Part shown: piece by piece, positions 1-6,337 of the stretch | Position numbering within the stretch: position 1 is the first letter of the stretch | Layout: each line of letters starts with the position of its first letter | Assembly (NCBI GenBank): GCA_021780625.1 | Contig: JAJXYI010000400.1 | Coordinates: forward strand, 1 to 7,231 | Source of the DNA: a bacterium | GTDB taxonomy: Bacteria > Verrucomicrobiota > Verrucomicrobiae > Opitutales > Opitutaceae | Direction: 5' to 3' | DNA: 7,231 bases | Notes under the pieces: generated by a model | What the model saw: the letters and a program-made list of their open reading frames with translations, nothing else | Told to the model about the DNA's origin: nothing | The model's database searches: none | Position numbers and translations under genes: made by a program

Positions 1-1681
1 TTTCGCTCACATGGCGGATCGCCACCACCCACCAGGCTTCAGGGTAGCGCAGCATGAAGCCCGTGATCACAAGCGCGGCGAAGCTCAACACGAGGGTCGC
101 GTGCTGCAGCCGCTCCTCGACGGTCATGCGCAGGTACAGCCGGTGGGCCACCGGCTCCTCGGCGACCAGGCCCTTCTGGATCGCGAGCTTGCGGCGGATC
201 TTCTTCAGGAAATCGAGCGCGTTGTGCAGCGCCATCGTGCCGATCACCACGAAGATCAGCCACACGTAGAGCGTGGACACCCAGTAGAGCACCGGATCCT
301 GGCGCCGGCTGTCGGGGCTCGCGTGAACGGCGCCCACGGCGAAACGCGTATTGGCGCCGGGATGACAGCGTCCGCAGGTTTGCGCGAGTCGCGCCTTGTT
401 CACCGGAGACAGCGGATCCTTGTCGGACCGGATGTCGTGCGCGCCGTGGCAGGAGGCGCAGTTCACGACCACCACGGCCCCGCCCCGCATCGAAAGCCCG
501 TGGTAGCTGTCCGCGAAGGTTTCGAAACGGTTCACGGAGAAGCCGTACTTTTTCGAGAGTCGAAGCGAGGCATGGCAGGAGGCGCAGACCTGCTGGGAGA
601 CGTTTTTCGCGTAGACCGGGGAGGCCGGATCGCTCGGCGCCTTGATGTCGTGTTCACCGTGGCAGCGTGTGCACGACGGCGAGTCCAGGTTGCCCTTGGC
701 CAGGGCCGTGGCGTGTACGCTCTGTTTGAAGGCGTCGGCCTCCTTGGCGTGGCAGCGCCCGCAGGTTGACGCGACGTTCTGGAGATTGACCTTCGAGTTC
801 GCGGTCATTGCCGGGTTCGTCTCATGGCTGCCGTGGCAATCGACGCAGGTGGCGGCCTCGGCATTGCCCTTGGCCAGCGCGGCGCCGTGGACGCTTCGGT
901 CGAACGACACGACGAAGCGGCGCCCGAGCACGGTCTGGCGCGCGACCGCCTCGCGCTCCGCGTGGCACGACTCGCACAGTTTCGTCTGGGCGAGCTTGAG
1001 CGCGATGGTGGGGGGCTGGCCGGCCTTGCCGACAATCGCGGTGGCATGACACGACAGGCAGGTAGGCTGATCCGTGGGGCGGACGCCCGGCTGCATGGTG
1101 CGCCGACCGTGGGCCGATGCGAGGAACTGGCCCTTTTCCCGCTGGTGGCATTGCCCGCAGGTTTCGGCCTGACGCGCAGGCGCGAACGGCGAGGCGGCCG
1201 ACTTGCGGCTGGAAATCGCGTGCGTCCCATGGCAGGCCGTGCAGGTCGTGTCCGGACCCTTGGGCAGCGGGTCGAGCGCGAGACGCGGGTGGAACGGGTG
1301 GGTCTTGCCGAGCTGGTCGTGGCAGCCGGTGCAGTCGACCGGCTTGATCGGCGACGCATGCGGCGATTTGTCGGGATCGAATCCCTCGTGGCAATCCGTG
1401 CAGGCGAGCGAGCTGTGCACCGAGCCCTTCAGCGCCGCGGGATTCACCGCGAGCGAGACCTTCCGGCCACCGCGCATCGTGGTGAGCGTCGGATCGTCGT
1501 GACAGTCCAGGCACGCGGCATTGGGATCGTTTGCCGGGGCTTCAGCTGCTCGCACGGTCGACCGCGCAATGCTGAAAATCAGGACGAGCGCTCCCATGGC
1601 GAGGAGTGCGATGGCTAGGGTTCGGGGTGACTTCCGCGTCGCTGGGTGCGCAGAAGGGCGGGCTGTGGGGTGATCAGCCAT
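1..1681 (-). CDS. Multihaem c-type cytochrome fused to cytochrome b-like membrane domain (partial, C-terminus off the left edge)
   Basis: An uninterrupted minus-strand frame starts at ATG 1681-1679 and stays open to base 2, giving 560 codons with no stop. Residues 21-39 are a hydrophobic signal or anchor segment after a basic stretch, with possible cleavage at VRA45. Thirteen CxxCH c-haem sites start at Cys 57, 94, 117, 147, 175, 208, 236, 279, 307, 337, 366, 408 and 436. Distal-type S-x-H motifs (SVHG, SAHG, SYHG) and CxxCHGxH modules recur between them. A membrane helix at about 464-486 ends in ALHNALDF, and a second at about 527-543 (LQHATLVLSF...) carries His527, a likely haem-b ligand. 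These match His396 and His440 of the divergent neighbour. By family knowledge this is a periplasmic multihaem domain on a quinone-interacting cytochrome b, as in Geobacter CbcL. Electron transfer to or from quinone is inferred. By comparison with the neighbour, roughly 250-280 residues are missing. Certain as a multihaem cytochrome; partner and direction of electron flow unknown. Confidence 0.93.
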   Translation of the reverse strand, partial: MADHPTARPSAHPATRKSPRTLAIALLAMGALVLIFSIARSTVRAAEAPANDPNAACLDCHDDPTLTTMRGGRKVSLAVNPAALKGSVHSSLACTDCHEGFDPDKSPHASPIKPVDCTGCHDQLGKTHPFHPRLALDPLPKGPDTTCTACHGTHAISSRKSAASPFAPARQAETCGQCHQREKGQFLASAHGRRTMQPGVRPTDQPTCLSCHATAIVGKAGQPPTIALKLAQTKLCESCHAEREAVARQTVLGRRFVVSFDRSVHGAALAKGNAEAATCVDCHGSHETNPAMTANSKVNLQNVASTCGRCHAKEADAFKQSVHATALAKGNLDSPSCTRCHGEHDIKAPSDPASPVYAKNVSQQVCASCHASLRLSKKYGFSVNRFETFADSYHGLSMRGGAVVVVNCASCHGAHDIRSDKDPLSPVNKARLAQTCGRCHPGANTRFAVGAVHASPDSRRQDPVLYWVSTLYVWLIFVVIGTMALHNALDFLKKIRRKLAIQKGLVAEEPVAHRLYLRMTVEERLQHATLVLSFAALVITGFMLRYPEAWWVVAIRHVSE

Positions 1682-1829
1682 GCACTTCTTATCCGGCCAT
1701 GAATTTTGAGCGTAAAGGCCCGAAGCTGTGCACTTATTGGCAACCTCTGACCCTCTAATGGCGTGGCCTTGAATGCCCGGGATTCGGGTGCCAAGGGAGA
1801 GCCTTCACCCGCCCCAACCCCGTCCAGCG
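1682..1829. promoter_or_regulatory. Divergent intergenic region between the two cytochrome genes
   Basis: This 148-base gap must hold the promoters of both cytochrome genes, because their 5' ends face each other. It is visibly more AT-rich near 1700-1740 than the flanking genes. A near-perfect direct repeat, TGCACTTCTT at 1681-1690 and TGCACTTATT at 1729-1738, is a possible regulator site. On the minus strand, TTTACG (1716-1711) and GATAAG (1693-1688) are 17 bases apart and resemble -35 and -10 boxes. On the plus strand, TCTAAT (1754-1759) is a possible -10 without a good -35. No Shine-Dalgarno sequence lies at the usual distance before ATG 1830. No recognisable FNR, Fur or sigma-54 site was seen. 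That promoters are present follows from gene orientation; the specific boxes are weak. Confidence 0.5.
1688..1716 (-). promoter_or_regulatory. Candidate -35/-10 promoter for the minus-strand cytochrome
   Basis: Reading the minus strand, TTTACG (bases 1716-1711) and GATAAG (1693-1688) each match four of six positions of the sigma-70 consensus, with 17-base spacing. The -10-like box ends only six bases before ATG 1681. If used, the transcript would be leaderless or nearly so. Such matches occur by chance, so this is a weak call. Confidence 0.22.
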
Positions 1830-3974
1830 ATGAACCTATCCGGTCTTCTTCGGAGGCTGCTGCCAGTGGTGGCCTGTTTGGTCGCCCTGACGGCGGTCAG
1901 TGCCGCCCATGCCGATGACGCAATCTCCAACTCCGATTGCCTCGATTGCCATCAGGCGCCCGACAAACCGCCCGCGCCAAAACCCGGCAAGGCCAAGCCC
2001 GACAACGTCGAGATCATCCATCCCGCCGCCTTCGCTCGGTCCGTCCACGGAAAGTTGAAGTGCACGGACTGCCACAGCGGCATCACCGACATCCCGCACG
2101 ACGACAAGCTGCCGCCGCCCCAGTGCGCGTCGTGTCATGCAAAAGAGTCCAAGCAGTATGCGACGAGCATCCACGGGATGAGCCACACGATGGGCACCTC
2201 CGAGGCGGCAACCTGCGCGTCCTGCCATGGCTCCCACGAGATCATGCCGGTGACCGATCGCTCGTCTCCGGTTTACAAGCTCAACATCGCGGCGACCTGC
2301 GCCAAGTGCCATAGCGACAAGGCGCTCACCACCGCGTACCGCATAGGCAAGCCGCAGGCGCCGGCCCAGTACGCCGACAGCATCCACGGCAAGGCCCTGC
2401 TTGAGAAGGGTCTCATCGTCGCACCCTCGTGCAACGACTGCCATGGCACGCACGACATCAAGCGCAGCGTCGACCTCGATTCGCACACCAACCACCGCAA
2501 CATCGCCGTCGCCTGCGGACGCTGCCACGTCGGCGTCGAGGAGGTGTATGACCAGAGCGTGCACGGCCAGCTGCTCGCCAAGGGCGATAAGCGCGGTCCT
2601 GTCTGCTCCGATTGCCACACCGCGCACCAGATCGAGACCCCGGCGGCGGCCAACTTCAAGGCCCTCAGCGACGAACGCTGTGGCAGCTGTCACCAGGACC
2701 GTCTCGTGCACTACCGCGACACCTACCACGGCAAGGCGATGGCGCTGGGCCGGCCGAACGTGGCGCCCGAGGTCGCCGCGTGTTACGACTGCCACGGTTA
2801 TCACGACGTCTTCCCGGTTTCCGATCCGCGGTCGCGCCTCTCCAAACAGCGCATCCTCTCGACCTGCCAGAAATGCCATCCGGGCGTCGGTCCGAAATTC
2901 ACCGAGTACAAGCCCCACGCCAACCCGCTCGACGGCACGAATTATCCGATCCTGCACCGGGTGTTCATGTTCATGACGCTCCTGCTGATCGGCGTCTTCC
3001 TGTTCTTCGGCGCGCACACGCTGCTATGGCTCGTGCGCTCGATCTACCTCTACGTCACCGACTCGAAGACTTTTCGCGAGGCCAAGGTGCATTCGCAGGT
3101 CGACGACGTGCAGTACACCCGCTTCACGCCCTTCGAACGCTTCCTGCACCTGCTCGTGGTCTCGAGCTTCCTGCTGCTGGTCGTGACGGGCATGCCCCTG
3201 AAGTTCTATTACACCGACTGGGCGAAGGCCATCTTCCGGGTCATCGGCGGCCCCGACGTCGCCCGCACGCTGCACCACCTCGGCGCGATCATCACGTTCG
3301 CGTACTTTTTCCTGCACGTCGTCGATTTGCTGGCGACCATGTGGCGAAACCGTCGCGCGATCCGGAATCCGGATACACACCGCATCGAGCTGCGCCGGAT
3401 CTGGGGCGTGTGCTTCGGACCCGACTCAATGGTGCCCTCGCTGCAGGACTGGCGCGATTTCGTCGACCACCAGAAATGGTTCTTCGGCAAGGCGGCCAAG
3501 CCGCAGTTTGACCGCTGGACCTACTGGGAGCGGTTTGACTACTTCGCGGTGTTCTGGGGCATCTTCGCGATCGGCGTGTCGGGCCTCGTGATGTGGTTCC
3601 CTGCCTTTTTCACGCGGTTCATGCCGGGCTGGGTCATCAACATCGCCCTGATCGTGCACTCCGACGAGGCGCTGCTCGCCGCGGGCTTCATCTTCACCTT
3701 CCACTTCTTCAACACGCACTTCCGGCTGGAGAAGTTCCCGATGGACACCGTCATCTTTTCGGGCCGGATCTCGCGCACGGAGATGCTGCATGAGCGCAAG
3801 CGCTGGTACGACCGTCTGGTGGCGGCGGGCAAACTCGACGAACACCGGGTTCGCGACGACTGGGAAGGGCGCAAGAAGATCGCCCGCGCCTTCGGCTTCA
3901 TGTTCTTCGGCTTGGGACTGATCCTGCTTGCCCTGATCGTTTACGCGATGGCATCCCGGCTCTGGCACGGGTGA
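1830..3974 (+). CDS. Undecahaem c-type cytochrome fused to six-helix cytochrome b (CbcL-like quinone/c-cytochrome oxidoreductase)
   Basis: This 714-residue protein starts at ATG 1830, chosen because a clean signal peptide begins there: RR at 8-9, a hydrophobic core, and AHA28 before DD. An in-frame ATG at 1773 would add 19 Pro/Arg-rich residues. Eleven CxxCH c-haem sites start at Cys 37, 78, 99, 129, 157, 201, 229, 259, 284, 318 and 346. Candidate distal ligands lie in S-V/I-H-G motifs (His 73, 115, 186, 245) and TYHG (His 300). Membrane helices lie near 374-402, 440-458, 481-503, 571-590, 602-627 and 688-708. His 396, 440, 482/483, 496, 610 and 625 are possible b-haem ligands. The layout resembles Geobacter CbcL, an inner-membrane menaquinol oxidoreductase with a FdnI/HydC-type dihaem cytochrome b, though haem number differs. 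Exchange of electrons between quinone and periplasmic carriers is inferred. No separate catalytic domain is visible. Divergent from, and paralogous to, the upstream partial cytochrome. Confidence 0.93.
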   Translation: MNLSGLLRRLLPVVACLVALTAVSAAHADDAISNSDCLDCHQAPDKPPAPKPGKAKPDNVEIIHPAAFARSVHGKLKCTDCHSGITDIPHDDKLPPPQCASCHAKESKQYATSIHGMSHTMGTSEAATCASCHGSHEIMPVTDRSSPVYKLNIAATCAKCHSDKALTTAYRIGKPQAPAQYADSIHGKALLEKGLIVAPSCNDCHGTHDIKRSVDLDSHTNHRNIAVACGRCHVGVEEVYDQSVHGQLLAKGDKRGPVCSDCHTAHQIETPAAANFKALSDERCGSCHQDRLVHYRDTYHGKAMALGRPNVAPEVAACYDCHGYHDVFPVSDPRSRLSKQRILSTCQKCHPGVGPKFTEYKPHANPLDGTNYPILHRVFMFMTLLLIGVFLFFGAHTLLWLVRSIYLYVTDSKTFREAKVHSQVDDVQYTRFTPFERFLHLLVVSSFLLLVVTGMPLKFYYTDWAKAIFRVIGGPDVARTLHHLGAIITFAYFFLHVVDLLATMWRNRRAIRNPDTHRIELRRIWGVCFGPDSMVPSLQDWRDFVDHQKWFFGKAAKPQFDRWTYWERFDYFAVFWGIFAIGVSGLVMWFPAFFTRFMPGWVINIALIVHSDEALLAAGFIFTFHFFNTHFRLEKFPMDTVIFSGRISRTEMLHERKRWYDRLVAAGKLDEHRVRDDWEGRKKIARAFGFMFFGLGLILLALIVYAMASRLWHG

Positions 3975-3979
3975 GGGCC

Positions 3980-4007
3980 CGGCCGGCCCCCCCCCGCGGG
4001 CCGGTCG
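3980..4007 (+). terminator. GC-rich hairpin just after the cytochrome stop, possible terminator
   Basis: Bases 3980-3989 pair with 3998-4007 to give a ten-pair stem with one G-T wobble and an eight-base loop (CCCCCCGC). The stem begins six bases after the TGA of the cytochrome gene. Only a short T run (4010-4012) follows, so it is not a textbook intrinsic terminator. It could attenuate transcription or protect the 3' end. The stem and loop include a run of nine C (3987-3995), which is prone to slippage and sequencing error. Confidence 0.4.
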
Positions 4008-4035
4008 CGTTTCGGTCGATGCCGGGTTGCACTTT

Positions 4036-4060
4036 GGCCAAAGGTTTCCAGCCTTTGGCC
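4036..4060. repeat. Perfect 9-bp inverted repeat upstream of the EF-hand gene
   Basis: GGCCAAAGG (4036-4044) and CCTTTGGCC (4052-4060) are exact inverted copies separated by seven bases. The left arm also sits in a self-palindrome, TTTGGCCAAA (4033-4042). The structure ends 15 bases before the preferred ATG at 4076. It could be a protein-binding operator, an RNA hairpin in the leader of the downstream gene, the second half of a tandem terminator for the cytochrome, or a dispersed intergenic repeat. The sequence alone does not decide. Confidence 0.55.
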
Positions 4061-4075
4061 TCAACCCGCTTCACC

Positions 4076-6307
4076 ATGAGCCAGCTCTCATCCCCTTACG
4101 TCTGGAAGTTCTTCCGCATCGGCGGACTCGATCAGGTCGCCATCGAATCCGGTGAAGACCTGCGCCGACTCGCCCAGCTGGATCCCAAGCTTTGGGTCGC
4201 CCTCAGCTGCCCTGCCAAGGGGCTTGAGCTCGACGAGAAGTCGCTGGCCTTCGTGGACTCCGACGGCGACGGCCGCATCCGAGTTCCGGAGCTGCTGGCG
4301 GCGGTGGAGTGGATCTGCTCGAAGCTGAAGGATCCGGGTGTGATCCTGAAGCCGGGCGAGTCGCTCGCGTTGTCGGATATCAACGACGCCGACCCCGAGG
4401 GGAAGGTCATGCTGGCCTCTGCGCGCCGCATTCTGGCCGGGGTGGGGAAGTCGGACTCTGGTGAAATCTCGGTGACACAGGCGGTCGGTGCGGCGGGGGT
4501 CCTCGCCACGGGACGTTTCAACGGAGACGGCATCATCGTCGAGGGAGCGGCCGAGGATGCGTTCGTCGACGGCGTGATTGCTGATGCGGTGAAAACGACC
4601 GGCGGCGAGGCCGATCGCTCGGGAAAGCAGGGGCTTTCGGCGGCAGGCCTGGATCTGTTTTTCGCGAAGCTCACCGCCTACAGCGACTGGTTGAAGCGTG
4701 ATGTCGGCCCGGAACTCTCGCCGTTCGGGGAAAAGACGCCGGCCGCCGCTGCGGCGGTCGAGGCCGTCCACGCCAAGGTCGACGACTATTTTGCGCGTTG
4801 TCGGCTCGCGGCCTACGACGCCCGTGCGCGGGCGGTGCTCGAGGGGCCCGAGGCGGCCTATGTCGCGATCGCCGATAAGGTCATCGCCCTGGACGCGCCC
4901 GAAATCGCCTCGCTCCCGCTCGCCCGCATTGAGCCGGGGGCACCCCTGCCCCTGGAGGGCGCCGTGAATCCCGCCTGGGCAGCCCCGCTGCGTACGCTCC
5001 GAACCGACGCCGTCGAGCTCGCGCTCGGCCGCGCCGCGGCCGCGATCACGGAGGAGGAGTGGACCTCCCTGAAGGCGCGCCTCGAGTCCCACGCAGCGTG
5101 GGCTGCTGCGCGCCCGGATGCCGGAATTGCGGCCCTCGGCGAGGAGCGGACGGCCGTTATTCTCGCCTCCGATGCGCGCGCCCGAATCGCGGCGCTGATC
5201 GAGCGCGATCGTGAGGCGGGGCCCGAGTACGATTCCGTCGCCGCCGTCGAGCGGCTGCTCCGCTACCGCCGCGACCTCGGGCCGCTGCTGAGGAATTTCA
5301 TCAATTTCTTCGATTTCTATTCCCGCGATTCCTACTCGGCCTTCCAGGCGGGTACGCTGTACCTCGACAGCCGCGCGACCGAGCTGTGCATCCGGGTCGA
5401 CAACCTGGCCGCACATTCTGCGTTGGCTCCGATGAGCAAGGCCTATGTCGCCTACGTCAACTGCCGCAGGCCCGGCGGGCTCACGCTGTCGATCGCCGCC
5501 TGTTTCACCCAGGGTGACAGCGACTTCCTTTTTGCCGGCCGCAACGGCGTGTTCTACGACCGCCAGGGTCAGGATTGGGATGCCACCATCGTCAAGGTCG
5601 TGGACAATCCGATCAGCATTGGCCAGGCCTTCTGGTCGCCGTACAAGCGCGTGCTGCGCTTCGTCGAGGAACAGGTGGCCCGCCGCGCGGCGGAGGCTGA
5701 CGCGGCTGCGGAAAAAGGGCTTCAGGACACCGCGAGCGCGACGATGCAGCCTGCTGCGGCGGGTGCACCCGCCGCGAAGGCGGCTTCCAAGTTCGACGTC
5801 GGCACGGTCGCCGCCTTGGGCGTCGCAGTCGGCGGCATCACCGCTGCGCTTGGCGGTCTGTTGAACGCGTTCTTCGGGCTCAAGCTCTGGATGCCCCTGG
5901 GCGTCGTCGCGGTGGTCCTCCTCATCTCCGGCCCATCGATGATCATCGCCTGGCTCAAGCTTCGGCAGCGCAATCTTGGTCCGCTCCTTGAGGCGAACGG
6001 CTGGGCGATCAACGGCCGCGTGATGATCAACATTCCCTTTGGCTCGGCGCTCACCGAGTGCGCGGTGCTGCCGCCTTCTGCGCGCCGGTCGCTGGCCGAT
6101 CCCTATGAGGACCCGTCGGCCGGCCGCGCCAAACGGAGTCTGTACGTATTTTTCGTGACGCTGCTGCTCGCCGCCGCGGGTATTTCGTACCTCGTCGGCT
6201 CCTGGCCGTTCAAGCAGGCCGCGCTGAAGTCCTTCCGCGTCGCAACTCCGGCCGTCGCTCCCGCGACGCCTTCGAAGGCCCCTGCGAAGGCGCCCGCGAA
6301 ACACTGA
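4076..6307 (+). CDS. Unrecognised 743-aa membrane protein with EF-hand loops
   Basis: The frame is also open from a GTG at 3971 that overlaps the cytochrome stop, but those 35 extra codons cross the C run and both hairpins and look non-coding. ATG 4076 is therefore preferred; no clear ribosome-binding site precedes it. Residues 61-72 form a canonical EF-hand loop (D61, D63, D65, G66, I68, E72), indicating likely Ca2+ binding. Two degenerate loops follow at about 124-135 (SDSGEIS) and 147-158 (NGDG). A long Ala/Glu/Arg-rich, probably helical region fills about 170-400, followed by an aromatic stretch at 406-415 (RNFINFFDFY). An Ala-rich linker leads to membrane segments near 575-602, 606-626 and 688-710. 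The short tail is Ala/Lys/Pro-rich (KAPAKAPAKH). There is no signal peptide, so the N-terminal part is probably cytoplasmic. I recognise no enzyme family. It may be cotranscribed with the cytochrome 101 bases upstream, although the hairpins between them argue for some separation. Confidence 0.85.
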   Translation: MSQLSSPYVWKFFRIGGLDQVAIESGEDLRRLAQLDPKLWVALSCPAKGLELDEKSLAFVDSDGDGRIRVPELLAAVEWICSKLKDPGVILKPGESLALSDINDADPEGKVMLASARRILAGVGKSDSGEISVTQAVGAAGVLATGRFNGDGIIVEGAAEDAFVDGVIADAVKTTGGEADRSGKQGLSAAGLDLFFAKLTAYSDWLKRDVGPELSPFGEKTPAAAAAVEAVHAKVDDYFARCRLAAYDARARAVLEGPEAAYVAIADKVIALDAPEIASLPLARIEPGAPLPLEGAVNPAWAAPLRTLRTDAVELALGRAAAAITEEEWTSLKARLESHAAWAAARPDAGIAALGEERTAVILASDARARIAALIERDREAGPEYDSVAAVERLLRYRRDLGPLLRNFINFFDFYSRDSYSAFQAGTLYLDSRATELCIRVDNLAAHSALAPMSKAYVAYVNCRRPGGLTLSIAACFTQGDSDFLFAGRNGVFYDRQGQDWDATIVKVVDNPISIGQAFWSPYKRVLRFVEEQVARRAAEADAAAEKGLQDTASATMQPAAAGAPAAKAASKFDVGTVAALGVAVGGITAALGGLLNAFFGLKLWMPLGVVAVVLLISGPSMIIAWLKLRQRNLGPLLEANGWAINGRVMINIPFGSALTECAVLPPSARRSLADPYEDPSAGRAKRSLYVFFVTLLLAAAGISYLVGSWPFKQAALKSFRVATPAVAPATPSKAPAKAPAKH

Positions 6308-6311
6308 CCCC

Positions 6312-6337
6312 GCCGCCGCCTAGCCGCGCGCGGCGGC
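6312..6337. terminator. GC-rich hairpin between convergent gene ends
   Basis: GCCGCCGC (6312-6319) pairs with GCGGCGGC (6330-6337) across a ten-base loop. It starts five bases after the stop of the EF-hand gene and overlaps the last codons and stop of the facing Sua5 gene. It is placed where a shared bidirectional terminator would be expected, but there is no T tract on either side and GC-rich repeats arise easily here. Weak call. Confidence 0.28.

Noticed and set aside
11..1618. Plus-strand open frames at 11-769 and 824-1618
   Set aside because: Both are antisense to the 13-haem cytochrome. Their His/Arg/Gly-rich translations contain no domain, and the minus-strand reading is decisive.
1773..1829. 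Upstream ATG that would lengthen the 11-haem cytochrome by 19 residues
   Set aside because: The added residues are Pro/Arg-rich and would precede a normal signal peptide that begins at ATG 1830.
1866..1877. Possible lipobox VVAC at residues 13-16 of the 11-haem cytochrome
   Set aside because: Only about six hydrophobic residues precede the Cys, too short for a lipoprotein signal; AHA28 followed by DD is a better signal peptidase I site.
1836..3017. 393-codon minus-strand open frame
   Set aside because: It lies opposite the 11 CxxCH motifs of the plus-strand cytochrome; its low-complexity Val/Ala/Arg translation is a shadow.
3426..4064. 212-codon minus-strand open frame across the cytochrome end and the hairpin gap
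   Set aside because: It is antisense to the cytochrome b domain, rich in charged residues and Pro, without a family motif.
4088..6304. 738-codon open frame on the minus strand, antisense to the EF-hand gene
   Set aside because: It is an exact antisense shadow of a gene with coherent EF-hand and membrane segments. Its translation is Arg/Gly/Asp-rich with no recognisable motif, as expected from GC-biased codons.
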